A stretch of 64,000 nt of DNA from Channallabes apus (GCA_030522415.1 CM060107.1:50299807-50363806); one strand, 5' to 3'. Shown: positions 1-12,984, numbered from the stretch's first letter. Made by a program: numbers and translations. Notes: a model not told the origin generated them from the sequence alone.

Positions 1-559
1 TGTAGAAAACTGCATTATAAATAACACATAGCCTCGATGTTTAACAGATCTTTCATACATAAGGTTGGGCGACAGAGACCGTAAACAATTCCCTCAAATA
101 TAGTATGTTGCTAAAAGTTTATGAAAAAAAAAAAAAAAAAAAACTGTGTAGTCAAAATTGCAAAGCATATAAACCTTATTTACATTTAGCTACCATAACT
201 TTCACAAGTGAAGACATAGTGATGCAGGGAAAACAAGACAAAATCCTAAAGAATGCTGACTTTTACCTTAGATTTTTGAGAAAAGTTTCTAACAGAAGTT
301 TAGCATCACCTCTGAACTGAAAGTTGTCTGCCCAAGCTTTTTACTACATCAGGCACAAGGACACCCACGCGTCGTAAATGCTCCTAAACCCATCACCCCT
401 ATGACCCCTGACAGAACTTTCAGGCATCAGTGACAGAGGAAACATGAAAAAGTCAACAACAATTCCCTCAAATAAAGTATGTTGCTAAATGTTTACGAAA
501 AAGACTATAAACACTGTTTAGTGGATGCTAATAGAGTGTAAGCGTTCAGCATGTAAGGA

Positions 560-811
560 GTGAGTGCAGGTGTACACTCAAAAGAGAGTGCTCCGGGTGT
601 AAAAGTGTTTTCATATAATTATTTTACAGAAATAAATGTGTTGCCCAAGGACGAGCACCATCTCATTCTTAAAAGTGTAACACCTTCACACAGCTGTAAA
701 TGTAAGTTGTCCACCAGATCACATGGATATCACTTCTCTTTACTTGGTGAGAAAAAAACGTGTCCGACCCTTGTGCTGGAGCGCTCAGGCCGCAGTATAG
801 CTACGATGTAG
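560..811 (+). other. Unrecognised 83-codon ORF, copy 1
   Basis: Open frame with a CxC pair (CKCK), then YHFSLLGE and a LERSG segment. The layout faintly recalls the core of a netrin-like (NTR) domain, but I cannot establish homology. The same frame is kept unchanged at 12,371-12,622, which only reflects the recent duplication. It is flanked by degenerate AT-rich repeats, with no splice context that ties it to the ABHD-like exons 360 bp downstream. It may be a decayed exon or chance. Confidence 0.2.
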
Positions 812-1173
812 AATTGAAAATAAAAGCTCTCGGATGCGTGCCGGAAACGTAGCATTTCACAAATTCATGAGAGCAGCTTTAAGAATTTCTACGGTCAAAA
901 AGAGACAAAGTGTCACCCAATACATTTCAGTCAAAGTTTACATACTGTAGGACAACAGTTTAAAAGATGTTTATCGCATGATTTTTACTGAAATTGATAT
1001 ATACAGTCCAGATCAAAAGATTAAGACCACTTGAAAAATGGCAAAAAATCATATTTTGCATGGGTGGATCTTAACAAGGTTCCAAGTAGAGCTTCAATAT
1101 GCAACAAGAAGAAATGGGAGTGAGACAAAAAAATTTTTGAGCATTACATTTCCTGTTCTCTTTCAAACCTTAG

Positions 1174-2610
1174 TATGCTGCTGCTAAATTATCTGGCAAG
1201 AAAAGGGCCTGACTCCAAGATGGTTGCTGGGTTCACTGTATCCTCTATCTGGGACATGATGGAATCTTCCAAATCCCTGGAGCAGCCCATTAACAACGTA
1301 CTTTTCAATCGCCAAATCAATGGAGTCCTATGCCAAATTGTCGACAGGTTCATTCTTTCTGTCCCATATCTATGGTCTTAAATGATTTTATTAATTCAAC
1401 ATCTGTTATTCCTGCCTTTTATAATACCAATGAAAAAATAATAGTAAATAAAATTCAATAATATAAAACGTTTAATGATTACCATAGCTCGGTGGTTCAT
1501 CTGTTGGCATATCAGAAGGTCACGGGCTCAAACCTGAGCAAAGCCTTTAACAATAAACTGCTCATGTGTCTATTGAGAGAAATGTAAGTCGCCCTGAATC
1601 ACAGCGTCTGACAAATGCCCTAAATGTAAAAATATTTTACAGACATTCTGGTCCAGAATTCTCCCTCAGCCTTCTTCTTTTTCCCTGTAATAAGTGGCAC
1701 AGTTTTGTAAAAAAAAAAAAAAAAAGAAACACGGCCAGAGTTTATTCTGGTGTTCCATTAGATTTTTTTATACAATGGAATAATCAGGCTGCGCTGGGTG
1801 CTCAAGGGGCGGTGAAGTTGACAATTATCATGTAAGCATGAATTCCTCCGTCTTGAAGACTGTTACAAAGTGCCGTCACTAGAGGCTCCTTCCAAACATG
1901 TTGAACATTTCCCTATAAAAAAAAAAACTTCACCATATCCACTGGTATATACGTTTCATATTTATGCATGAAGCAGAAGCCACACACGTTTTACAGCTGC
2001 TGTTATATGAAATGAGCCAATTTCTAACCAATCAGATTTAAGAATGCAACAGAGTTATACACCTAATTGTCTGATTCTTGGTTCATATTCAATTCAACCT
2101 ACTTAATGACACATAATTAAAACATAATTTAAAGCTCATTTTCTTGGTGTCTAGGCACGTACGGGTACGGGAGTTTGATGAGCGTTTTACGTCCATCATA
2201 TTTGGTTACAACTCTGGTGATGATTATTACCAGGACGGAAGTTCTTATCACAAGCTTCCCCAGATATCTGTCCCTGTACTGTGCCTCAACGCAGCAGATG
2301 ATCCCTTCTCCCCAAAACATGGTAAGAAACACATTATCACTTCTCTGTGTGAAAGATATGTATCGATCTTGTTCCTAATGTCATCTTCCTGCTTTCTTTC
2401 TCTCTCCACAGCTTCCCGGAAGCTCTGGCTCAGCACTCACCGAATGTAGCTCTCCTAATAACATCACATGGAGGGCACGTCGGATTTCTTGAGGGCCTTT
2501 TCCCACACTGTGAGAGCTACATGCATCGGGTGTTTGGCAAGTTCATCCAAGCAGCTTTTGAGCACCAAAAGGAACTAAAGGAGGCCTGCAGTAACACAGA
2601 CCAATTTTAA
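1174..2610 (+). pseudogene. ABHD1/ABHD3-like hydrolase fragment, copy A
   Basis: Three exon-like blocks of an alpha/beta-hydrolase of the ABHD1/ABHD3 (AB hydrolase-4) family; ABHD3 is known as a membrane phospholipase acting on phosphatidylcholines. Block 1 is 1,174-1,347 (MLLLNYLARKGPD, the part just after the GxSxG nucleophile elbow; AG before, GT after). Block 2 is 2,155-2,321 (FDERFTS, then [11 protein letters not shown] with the acid residue). Block 3 is 2,412-2,610 (HVGFLEG with the catalytic His, ending TAA). The ~49-nt exon between blocks 1 and 2, present in copy D, is deleted. There is one extra G after GCACGTACG in block 2 and one T missing at the start of block 3 (~2,413), so the frame is broken twice. 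AATAAA follows the stop. Confidence 0.85.
1482..1630 (+). repeat. Teleost tRNA-derived SINE (copy A intron)
   Basis: Starts with a tRNA-like head (TAGCTCGGTGGTTCA, A-box-like; GGGCTCAAACCTGAG, B-box-like). It ends with the widespread teleost SINE tail GTAAGTCGCCCTGAATCACA...GCGTCTGACAAATGCCCTAAATGTAAA. It sits at the same intronic site in copies C and D, so it inserted before these copies arose. Confidence 0.8.
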
Positions 2611-3114
2611 AAACAGCAGAAAAATAAAAATGCAATAAACACTGACTGATTTGTACATAGTTAAAAGTTATTGGAAGAAGTAGCCACTATGAAAAAGGCT
2701 GCAAGAAGACTCAATCACCCTCAACTGAGAGGTGAATTAATTCGGATGATATTTATTTGGACTGATATTCATTAACTGTGTTGATTTCAGAAAACCTTAA
2801 ATGGATTCAAACTCATGCTCTAGAGTTATGCTTAAACTTATGTTAAGACATCATTTAATTCATTCATTTCCTTCACTTATTTCATTCATTCCATTTATGT
2901 ACATATTTACTCAATTATTTAGAAATTGTTTCATTTTGTTTTTTTTTTCACCTTATTTATTTCATACTGTATATGTACGTTTTTTTTTTTTTGTTCATTT
3001 CTTTATAGTAAGATTTTATTGTTATATTTTATTGTTATTTTAAGATGTTTTATTTTATTTTGGAGAAACGTTTATTCAGTGTGGTAAAAACGTGCATCAC
3101 TTTGAACAGACTAT
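2611..3114. other. AT-rich spacer downstream of ABHD copy A
   Basis: Contains the presumed polyadenylation region of copy A and T-rich low-complexity sequence (TTTATTT runs). The ORFs here are compositional. The equivalent stretch in the second tandem unit is ~14,416-14,923. No gene seen. Confidence 0.6.
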
Positions 3115-5527
3115 AGAACTTGTTAGTTTTTTAAGTTACTTAAAGATAAGAAGAATAAGCGTTACCAGAGGGTGAGAGCCCCGAATTGTTGAGAAGGATT
3201 TGAAGAAGAAAAATAAATTCGGCATGAGCTTGTCTGATGCTAAACGCTGTTTGTTGAGGGGAATCAAATGAGTTTCCTCTCGGGCGTTGTGATTGGCCGG
3301 ATCTGCGTGTGACAACCCCACCTCCGCCTCTTCTGCTTACTCGCAAAAGGTGTTTATTTTTCAGTGTGTTCATCTAAATCTGTTGTTTTATCCACATTTT
3401 TACGTAGGACTGTGCTTATTATGTCTTTTAAAAAGTTCTCCAACACTTGAGCTGAGGTGACGGTGTGGAGTGATTAGTAATAATGGAAAAAAACAAAGTT
3501 GATCCGTGAATTATTAGTGCACTTTGTGTACAATAATGTACAAAATTGAGTAAATGTAATGGAAATCAAAAGTTAATGCAATGGTTACCCTAAGTGAAAA
3601 GGAGTAAAATAATTGAGTAGATATGATTGAAATGGAAGGTAGAAGAAACTGAAAATTAGACTATTATTTAACAAACAAATGTGCTATATTTACTAAATAT
3701 TTTAGTAGAGACAAATATGAGACAAAAATAGAGAGAGAAATAAAGGGAGCTTTTACTCTAATAAGTGTGTTCTGTTATTCTGCACAATCAAACATCCCGC
3801 TTTGACTTGAATGTCACTTAGTGTACATGTCTTTGTCCCTTGTGTAAAAATGATACCTAACTTTATTTACGCATCAACTATATAATTTTTTTTTTTTTTA
3901 CTTTAGTTACTGGAAAATCTAGTATATTCTAGTGGATTCAATATATTCTGGATTCAATATACTGTAGGTAAAGTGAAATATTTCAAGCCTTGTTTCAATT
4001 TCTATCTTGGATTCAATGGTTACACATTTAATACTTCTGAAACATTTTTTAAAAATTGACATTTACCTCCTGTTTTATCTTCATTCAACTTCTATTCTTT
4101 AGTGGGGTTGGTGCTGTGAAAGAGATATTGAAAATATATAAAGTTTCACAAAAATAGATTAAAAATTAGTTTTAGTTTTTTTTACGTACATATCACAACA
4201 TACATAACATATTTCAGTTCAATATTTTAATTTTATATTACTTTCTCCGAATTATAATTCTGAGAGAAATGTTGTACTTTTACTTAGAACATTTATTTCA
4301 TCAACAGCCATTTTAATAATGGTTAAGTACACGGTTTTGTTTGATTTTAAGTGTCTGTATTAGCGCCGCTTTAGCAGAGCAGTTCGGTGGTTGGAACAAA
4401 CAAGCAAAATCACACTGAACCCCAGGACTGGCCTGTTGCTAGCTATCGTTAGCTATGTAGCTCGGCAGTGACAGGAATCAGAACAGTAACTGACAGCCTA
4501 TAAAGTTGTGTATACAGACAGACAGTCATTATTTCAGTAACTTGTGTTAGCTGTTTACTCACCAGGATTTGTAAGGAATGTTCCAGAATGTTCCAAGTGC
4601 TTCATGTCCATTCTCACAGCCTTCCAGATTTCCCATGAGCACTTGCACAAGGCAATTTACTTATTTAAGTTTTTGTTGTTAAACATAAAGAATATTGAGT
4701 TGTAATGAGATTTACCTCGTCTTTCTCTTTGTAGTTCCGAGCTCTCTTTGTCATGTCGTTTATGTGTTTGTGTAAGTTGGTGGTGTTACCACAGCGAATC
4801 ACCTTTTAAGAGACGTCGCAATTTGCTGTGTTTTCATTCACAGCAGTAAAATACCTCCACACAGCGCTCCGTTTTTTATCTGCCGACTCCGTGATACCCA
4901 GTCAGACACACACCGCGCGCGCTCTCACTCTCTCTGCAGGTGCTTGTTTTAGGCGCTGCTGAGTCACGTGATGGTAGGGCAATAAAACACAGCAGAGCGG
5001 GGAGGGGTGTGCAACGTGCGCGACGTGTGAAAGGAGCTGCATAAGAGAAAGCGTTATATACAAGCCCATTCTAAATATTATATTTCATGCAAAATAAATA
5101 AAATCACGGGTTTAAAAAAAAGCCCTTAATAGCGATATTTTGACTTTTGGATAGATCATTTTCGATACAACCCCTAGAATCGGTAGTATCGATATTAAGG
5201 ATCGATACGCCCACCCCTATCGTATATATAAGCATATGTAAAACCAGCTAGACTTTTCTGCTGGATCAGCTAAGCATTCCATTCCTGACAAAATGATCAT
5301 GGCACAAAGTGCACTAATAATTCACAGATCAACTTTTGTTTCTTCCATTATTACTAATCACTCCACACCGTCACCTTAGCTCTAGTGTTAGAGAACTTTT
5401 TAAAAGACATAAGCACAGTCCTATGTAAAAATGTGGGTAAAACAACAAATTTAGATTAACACACTGAAAAATAAACACCTTTTGCGACTAAGCAGAAGAG
5501 GCGGAGGTGGGGTTGTCACACGCAGAA
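3115..5527. mobile_element. Long-TIR element, copy A (right arm truncated)
   Basis: The left arm starting AGAACTTGTTAG at 3,115 and running to about 3,530 is repeated inverted at about 5,290-5,527. Arms share GGATCTGCGTGTGACAACCC (left) and its complement, and CAAAAGGTGTTTATTTTTCA. The interior (3,530-5,290) has no ORF of a transposase family. Near 5,170-5,215 it holds a hAT-like end (complement of AGGGGTGGGCGTATCGATCC) and a GC-rich stretch at 4,860-5,050. It looks like a composite, non-autonomous foldback-type element. The superfamily is not identified. Confidence 0.65.
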
Positions 5528-6124
5528 ACTTTTGCACTCTAATGTAGTTTTTGCTGTTCCATGTTTTAATTAAATTACTGTTAGCACACTGAAGTGGATA
5601 ATGTTAATATAACAAAGTGTACTGAAGTCTTTTATCTCTTATATCACAACAATTCAAGGGGAGTCTCTAATGTTTTTCAAAAAGTAAAGAAGTTGACATT
5701 TAAAGCTGTGGAACGTACACAAAACATGTTATTTTCTGTTGTTGTTTATGATATAGATGCTATAAACAACTTTTTTTTGGTGAAGTTGACAATTATCATG
5801 TAAGCATGAAGTCCTCTGTCTTGAAGACTGTTACAAAGTGCCGTCACTGGAGGCGCCTTCCAAATATGTTGAATATTTCCCTATAAAAAAACTTCACCAT
5901 ATCCACTGGTATACATACTTTTCATATTTATGCATTAAGCAGAAGCCACACATGTTTTACAGCTGCTGTTATATGAAATGAGCCAATTTCTAACCAATCA
6001 GATTTAAGAATTCAACAGAGTTATACGCCTAATTGTCTGATTCTTGCTTTATATTCAATTCAACCTACTTAATGACACATAATTAAAACATACTTAATTT
6101 AAAACTCATTTTCTTGGTGTCTAG

Positions 6125-6575
6125 GCACGTACGGGTACAGGAGTTTGATGAGCGTTTTACGTCCATCATATTTGGTTACAACTCTAGTGATGATTACCAG
6201 GACACAAGTTATCACAAGCTTCCCCAGATATCTGTCCCTGTACTGTGTCTCAACGCAGCAGATGATCCCTTCTCCCCAAAACTGGTAAGAAACCCATTAT
6301 CACTTCTCTGTGTGAAAGATATGTATCGATCTTGTTCCTAATGTCATCTTACTGCTTTCTTTCCCTCTCCACAGCTTTCCCGGGAAGCTCTGGCTCAGCA
6401 CTCACCGAATGTAGCTCTCCTAATAACATCACATGGAGGGCACGTCAGATTTCTTGAGGGCCTTTTCCCGCACTGTGAGAGCTACATGCATCGGGTGTTC
6501 GGCAAGTTCATCCAAGCAGCTTTTGAGCACCAAAAGGAACTAAAGGAGGCCTGCAGCAACACAGACCAATTTTAA
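6125..6575 (+). pseudogene. ABHD1/ABHD3-like hydrolase fragment, copy B
   Basis: Two exon-like blocks, 6,125-6,294 and 6,375-6,575, with AG/GT borders. They correspond to the last two coding exons ([11 protein letters not shown] acid motif; His-containing final exon; TAA stop). The block encoding MLLLNYL and the short exon after it are absent: homology starts at 5,528 in the intron. Damage is the shared extra G near 6,134, a lost A before the donor (AACTG instead of AACATG) and an extra G near 6,382. Its upstream intron (5,528-6,124) matches that of copy D closely. Confidence 0.85.
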
Positions 6576-7048
6576 AAACAGCAGAAAAATTAAAATGCAA
6601 TAAACACTGACTGATTGTACATAGTTAAAAGTTATTGGAAGAAGTAGCCACTATGAAAAAGGCTGCAAGAAGACTCAATCACCCTCAACTGAGAGGTGAA
6701 TTAATTCGGATGATATTTATTTGGACTAATATTCTTTAACTGTGTTGTTTTCAGAAAACCTTAAATGAATTCAAACTCATGCTCTAGAGTTATGCTTAAA
6801 CTTATGTTAGACATCATTTAATTTAATTCATTTTTCATTCACTTATTTCATTCATTCCATTTATGTACGCATTTACTCATTTATTTAGACATTGTTTCAT
6901 TTATTTATTTCAACTTATTTATTTCATATATGTAAGTTTTTTTTTTCATTTCTTTATAGTTATATTTTGTCATTTTAAGTTGTTTTATTTTGTTTTGGAG
7001 AATGTTTATTCAGTGTGGTAAAAACGTGCATCACTTTGAACAGACTAT

Positions 7049-9215
7049 AGAATTTGTTAGTTTTTTAAGTTACTTAAAGAGAAGAAGAATAAGCATTACC
7101 ACACTGTAAAAAAATTCTTGCTACTCCAACTAAAAAATTTCTAGTGACCTGTTGCATCTAAAATTTTTAGTTGGCTCAATTTAAGTTGTGTAAACTATTT
7201 TGTTTTTGCTGTGCTGACTACCTCTAAATGTACACACAAATTGAAATAAAACATTCTGTCAACATGTTCTATGCTGAATAAACATGCCTAGTTAGGCCAA
7301 CAAGCAGTCTCAAATTGAAATATAATGTTGTGTCAATTAAATGTTCCAAGTTGACTGAAAGGTATATTTTGAATTGGAAATTATGCTTGCATAATTATAA
7401 AATTAACATCTTAAAGTTTACTTGAGTAGGTTATTCACTGTGGCCACATTTCAAATAACATGACACATTCTTCTAAATTTGAATATTTTTTTAATGTAAA
7501 CTTTAAACACCTGTTAAAGACTATCAACATTGATTAAGTGCAATCCAGCTACTCTTTCAACAAATAAACAAATGCTGCATTGTTATAACAAAATATGCAA
7601 ATAACATTCCAAAATGCAAGAATGAAACTGTGCCCTTAACATTCATGTTACAAAGCTTACTAATATCACACTCAGTCAAAACAGTATACTGGATAAATAG
7701 ACTTCTGCTTTGAGGAACAAAACATACTGATATTTCTCAGTAAAAACGTGCAGTGGCTTATTTGAAAATAAAATATTTGCTTTAACTCAGAAATGGTTTA
7801 AGATATAAAAAAAAAAAAATGTTGTGAAATAATTTTGCCAAGCTCCAAGATTGTTTGCAGATGCAGTAAGCACTGTTTCCCAGATATTCTCCCTAATACC
7901 TGAAATACAAAAAGAAAAATATATGAATAACTAATTAAGTAACCGTTTGTAGTTCAAAACCATTAAAAATCCTATACAAAAAAATGTCCGTTTAGCCATT
8001 ATAACCGTTTTCAGACACTATAAGGTTAATGAATGATGAAGGAGTGAGAACATTAAGCTCCTTCAGTGCCGCACTAACGCGCTGTCTTTTTCAAATAGCC
8101 TTTGAAATTATCAGTCATTAAAATGAATAAAATGTATGTAACGTAATTAAACTTTAGCGGTTTCATAGATTAACATTAATGTCAATGTACATACCATCTG
8201 AAAAAAAAATGCGTTAGGAGCTGAAACGAGTGCATTGTCAGATAACTACAGTAACACTCCAAATTATATACATAAACACTCGAAAATATAATGTTCTCAA
8301 GCTTGCTGCTGGATAATATATATGTTATAAAGCTAAAATTGCTAATTACTTTGCAGGACAGTTAGTTTCCATGAAGTACTCACCATTTCGGGAGGAAATA
8401 GCGGGAAGTTCGAAAATTCTGGAAGAACGCTTTTGCGCATGCGCAGAGGTCCCTCTTGTTCGTCCAACATAAAATTGTTTGTGTGCAGTTAAATGTTTCA
8501 TGAACACAGTTTTATTCGTTGCCTCGATGAAACTTTCGTAGTTGAGTAATGAAATTTATACAATCATTGAGAAAACATATTTTTCTTTTTTGACACCAGC
8601 ATTATATTAGCCCAACATATATTTCTTTGTTCCAACAACTATTTTCAGGATTTATTTTTTACAGTGCAGAGGGTGAAAGCCCCGAATTGTTGAGAAGGAT
8701 TTGAAGAAGAAAAATAAATTCGGTGTGAGCTTGTCTGATGCTAAACGTTGTTTGTTGAAAGGGGAATCAAATGAGTTTCCTCTCAGGCGTTGTGATTGGC
8801 CGGATCTGCGTGTGACAACCCCACCTCCACCTCTTCTGCTTACTCGCAAAAGGTGTTTATTTTTCAGTGTGTTCATCTAAATCTGTTGTTTTATCCACAT
8901 TTTTACGTAGGACTGTGCTTATGTCTTTTAAAAAGTTCTCTAACACTAGAGCTGAGGTGACGGTGTGGAGTGATTAGTAATAATGGAAGAAACCAAAGTT
9001 GATCCGTGAATTATTAGTGCACTTTGTGTACAATAGTGTAGTACAATAATGTACAAAATTGAGTAAATGTAATGGAAATCAAAAGTTAATGCAATGGTTA
9101 CCCTAAGTGAAAATGAGTAAAATAATTGAGTAGATATGATTGAAATGGAAGGTAGAAGAAACTGAAAATTAGACTATTATTTAACAAACAAATGTGCTAT
9201 ATTTACTAAATATTT
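7049..9215. mobile_element. Long-TIR element, copy B (left arm, interrupted)
   Basis: The left arm starts at ~7,049, is split at 7,102 by the CACTG element, resumes at 8,667 and matches copies A and C until 9,215, where the homology ends abruptly. The right arm is missing. Related interior sequence (GTTTACTCACCAGGATTTGT...) recurs at ~10,345-10,500, suggesting the rest was rearranged or replaced. Confidence 0.7.
7102..8666. mobile_element. CACTG...CAGTG element, EnSpm/CACTA-like, non-autonomous
   Basis: Ends are CACTGTAAAAAA and TTTTTTACAGTG, a 12-bp inverted repeat. Comparison with uninterrupted copies A and C (GTTACCAGAGGG) shows the insertion point exactly and a 2-bp duplication CA at 7,100-7,101 and 8,667-8,668. 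CACT-type termini with a 2-bp duplication fit animal EnSpm/CACTA elements. The ~1.57 kb contain no transposase ORF. Confidence 0.65.
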
Positions 9216-9700
9216 TAAATGAATTTAATTCATACTGGTCTATCACAGAATTAATGTTACACTTAAATATCTTTAAATACAGTATATTTAGCTTTTAATC
9301 AAGGTTTTTATTTCTTTCAATTTAGGTCAAAGTATTTAATGACACCAAAATATAAACAAAGAAACAATACACACATTACCATTTTAATGAAACATTTCTT
9401 TGCCATATTTCACAAGACATGTCTAAACTCAATCTGGTTTTACTTTGCAAGTGTAACAAGATCATAAACAATGAGCTGAATTGATCTCATTAGTAAACAG
9501 TCTCACAAACAATACATCTGCCACAAGTATTATACAGTCAACATGTGGAAAGTAGACTTTTGTATTAGAATAGAATCACAGTCACATTTTACATCTGAAA
9601 GATTGCACACCTTTACACTTCAGTTTTCTGCGAACTGTGGGATTCATACAAATGTATGTGCAGACATTCTCAGGTCTTAAAGAAGCAATGACAGTCTAAA
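9216..9700. other. AT-rich interval, no gene seen
   Basis: Unique-looking AT-rich DNA after the truncation of long-TIR copy B. No ORF with protein-like features. Confidence 0.5.
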
Positions 9701-10330
9701 TTAGTGGTTCTCAAACTTTGTCATTCCCCACTTAAGGGGGTGGGCGAATTTTCAAGCCCCACTTGTCAACAAAATAACAAAATCGGCCAAGTTTACTGTT
9801 TATTGAAATATCAATTTCTAAACCAGATCAAACAACAAAGATCAAACAACAAGTTAAAAACAGATAAAATACACATGCAATTGTTATAAAAGGCTTACGT
9901 TGTCACTTATCTTTGCATAATTGACCCCATGTTTATTTAATTCTCAGATAGCTGCTCAGCAATCGTTTGTAGTTTTTTTTGCACTGACCAATTCTGTATG
10001 AAACTTTGAATGAAGCCATTTGTGCTTTGCTGTCCACTGATTCAGATGTTACCATGCGATTCTCCTGCTATCTGTATTCTGCCAGCTTTCTTTGAAAGAA
10101 GTCGCGTGGCTTATTAACCTGACTGTGAGTGTGTTGGGTCTCATGCAGTCTGCTGCCAGCGGTTTAAGACACAAAGCACACACGGGCCTCTCTTCTGCTC
10201 CCACCATCCCCACCATGAATCCAAACTCAAGATTCTCAAACTCAAGGCTTCGTTAGGGGTGGGTGATATAACCAAAATCTTCTATCACGGTAGAAGCAAT
10301 TTTCTACCTCGATAACGATCACAATATCAA
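9701..10330. mobile_element. Possible hAT (Charlie-like) remnant
   Basis: Begins TTAGTGGTTCTCAAACTTTG, which resembles the CAGTGGTTCTCAAACT ends of hAT-Charlie-type elements. A second hAT-style motif, AGGGGTGGGTGATATAACC, occurs at ~10,255. The ORF 9,704-9,889 reads the terminal repeat and is not protein-like. Boundaries and target duplication could not be set. Confidence 0.35.
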
Positions 10331-10849
10331 TTTAATTATATACCTGTTTACTCACCAGGATTTGTAAGGTATGTTCCAGGTGCTTCATGTCCATTCTCAC
10401 ATCCTTCTTGCCAGATTTCCCATGAGCACTTGCACAGGGCAATTTACTCAATTATTTAAGTTTTTGTTGTTAAACATAATGAATATTGAGTTGGAATGAG
10501 TGATAACTGTAGTTCATGAAACAAATCAGTATAATTACTCAATTACCAAATATTTTGAATGAAATGTATCAAAAATATTAAGTGCCTGTTAAAAATATAA
10601 TTCAGTTAGTCAAATGCTAATTTCTATTTGTGAAATAAACTTGAATTATAGTGTAAATTTAAGACAAACAGAACAGTTTTTTTTTAGGCATTTAATTTGA
10701 TTTGTGTAACTCAAACAATCATGTATGTGATTTTCAGATATTTTATTAAAATAACCTTTTTATTACTGTGAAATTTACAAAGCCACAGAATAATTTTTTT
10801 TAGAGTGTTCCGGTGCAATAACTTTAAACTTATGTAGGTGAAGAAATAT

Positions 10850-12330
10850 TGTAATCAAAGACAAACCGTCAAGAACAACTATTGCCTATGATGTGTTAGC
10901 AGAGTTTTCTGAAAAGTTCTAAAACTATATTATAGTTACACATAGCCTTAAAACTTAACAGATCTTTCAAGTGTGAAGGTTAATGACAGAGGAACCATGT
11001 CTAAACAATCAAGAACTTCTATTTTTACATTTTGTTAGATGTTTAAGTTTCTGAAATAAAATTACTCACAAAAATGACTAAAAGAAACTAAAAGGAAATT
11101 CATACATGTACGTTTAATGACAAATGGAATCAAGTCTAATCATTCAACAGTATGAACTTCTAACAAATACGTTGTTGGATTTTTATGAAAAAAAAATAAA
11201 ATAATGAAAGACAAAACCAACAAGAACAATAACTGTTGCCTCAGATCTTGAGTTTTTCTGAAAAAAAAGATTCTAAAACAACATTGTACTTACACTTAGC
11301 CTTGACGCTTAACAGATCTTTCATACAATTAGGTTTAGGGATGGACAACACAAACAATTCCCTCAGATAAAGTATGCTGGTAAAGGTTTATGAAAAAGAA
11401 TGTGTAGTCAAAATTGCAATGCATATAAACTTTAATATTCACATTAAGCTACCAGGACATTCACGAGTTAAGGCATAGTGACACAGGGACAACAAAGAAA
11501 AAACATAAAGAACATTGACTTTTTAAATTTAGATTTTAGGGAAAGTTTGTAACAGAAGTTTAACACCTCATTGTGCATTTTTTTAAATCCACCCTCTTGT
11601 TGCATCCCCACAAACACAAGTACGCAGACACACCTACTAGAAAACAAGACAAAATTATAAAGGACATCAGTTTTTTTTTCCTCAGATACGTTGTTTGATA
11701 ATTTGTGTAGCTAAAATTCCGGTGCATTAACTTTCAACTTTCATAGGTGAAGAAATAATGTAATGGAAGAAAAAAAAAAAAAAAAAAAAAAAATCAAAAA
11801 CAACGGTTGTCAAGGATGTGTAGAAAACTGCATTATAAATAACACATAGCCTCGATGTTTACCAGATCTTTCATACATAAGGTTGGGCGACAGAGACCGT
11901 AAACAATTCCCTCAAATATAGTATGTTGCTAAAAGTTTATGAAAAAAAAAATAAAACTGTAGTCAAAATTGCAAAGCATATAAACCTTATTTACATTTAG
12001 CTACCATAACTTTCACAAGTGAAGACATAGTGATGCAGGGAAAACAAGACAAAATCCTAAAGAATGCTGACTTTTACCTTAGATTTTTGAGAAAAGTTTC
12101 TAACAGAAGTTTAGCATCACCTTTGAACTGAAAGTTGTCTGCCCAAGCTTTTTACTACATCAGGCACAAGGACACCCACGCGTCGTAAATGCTCCTAAAC
12201 CCATCACCCCTATGACCCCTGACAGAACTTTCAGGCATCAGTGACAGAGGAAACATGAAAAAGTCAACAACAATTCCCTCAAATAAAGTATGTTGCTAAA
12301 TGTTTACGAAAAAGACTATAAACACTGTTT
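10850..12330. repeat. Degenerate tandem repeat, several ~400-bp units
   Basis: Diverged copies follow each other. Recurring words are TTAACAGATCTTTCA (10,956; 11,308; similar at 11,860), AATTCCCTCA(A/G)ATA (11,357; 11,907; 12,273), GTAGTCAAAATTGCAAAGCA and runs of A. The same unit type opens the window (1-500). No coding potential. Confidence 0.6.
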
Positions 12331-12370
12331 AGTGGATGCTAATAGAGTGTAAGCGTTCAGCATGTAAGGA

Positions 12371-12622
12371 GTGAGTGCAGGTGTACACTCAAAAGAGAGT
12401 GCTCCGGGTGTAAAAGTGTTTTCATATAATTATTTTACAGAAATAAATGTGTTGCCCAAGGACGAGCACCATCTCATTCTTAAAAGTGTAACACCTTCAC
12501 ACAGCTGTAAATGTAAGTTGTCCACCAGATCACATGGATATCACTTCTCTTTACTTGGTGAGAAAAAAACGTGTCCGACCCTTGTGCTGGAGCGCTCAGG
12601 CCGCAGTATAGCTACGATGTAG
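12371..12622 (+). other. Unrecognised 83-codon ORF, copy 2
   Basis: Translated copy of the ORF at 560-811, carried along by the tandem duplication. No independent support for coding. Confidence 0.2.
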
Positions 12623-12984
12623 AATTGAAAATAAAAGCTCTCGGATGCGTGCCGGAAACGTAGCATTTCACAAATTCATGAGAGCAGCTTTAAGAATTTC
12701 TAAGGTCAAAAAGAGACAAAGTGTCACCCAATACATTTCAGTCAAAGTTTACATACTGTAGGACAACAGTTTAAAAGATGTTTATCGCATGATTTTTACT
12801 GAAATTGATATATACAGTCCAGATCAAAAGATTAAGACCACTTGAAAAATGGCAAAAAATCATATTTTGCATGGGTGGATCTTAACAAGGTTCCAAGTAG
12901 AGCTTCAATATGCAACAAGAAGAAATGGGAGTGAGACAAAACATTTTTTGAGCATTACATTTCCTGTTCTCTTTCAAACCTTAG

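Larger units (their letters stand above)
1..5527. repeat. Tandem segmental duplication, copy 1 (unit ~11.8 kb)
   Basis: This stretch is repeated at 11,819-17,340 in the same orientation. Base 1 aligns with 11,819, and the offset drifts to ~11,805 through homopolymer length changes. By eye the copies differ at only scattered sites, for example C/A near 885 and T/C near 1,237. The unit holds degenerate repeats, ABHD-like copy A and a long-TIR element. Copy 1 stops matching at 5,527 inside the right TIR arm, where sequence leading to ABHD copy B follows. The left edge of the window lies inside the unit, so the true start is not visible. It could be a recent duplication or an uncollapsed haplotype in the assembly. 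Confidence 0.9.

Noticed and set aside
2129..2449. ORFs on both strands over ABHD copies A, B and C
   Set aside because: They cross the exon-intron borders or read the antisense strand. The homologous protein follows the spliced exons only.
3136..3373. MNTLKNKHLL... ORF found at several places and on both strands
   Set aside because: It is the arm of the long inverted repeat. Its apparent conservation is repeat copy number, and frames differ between copies.
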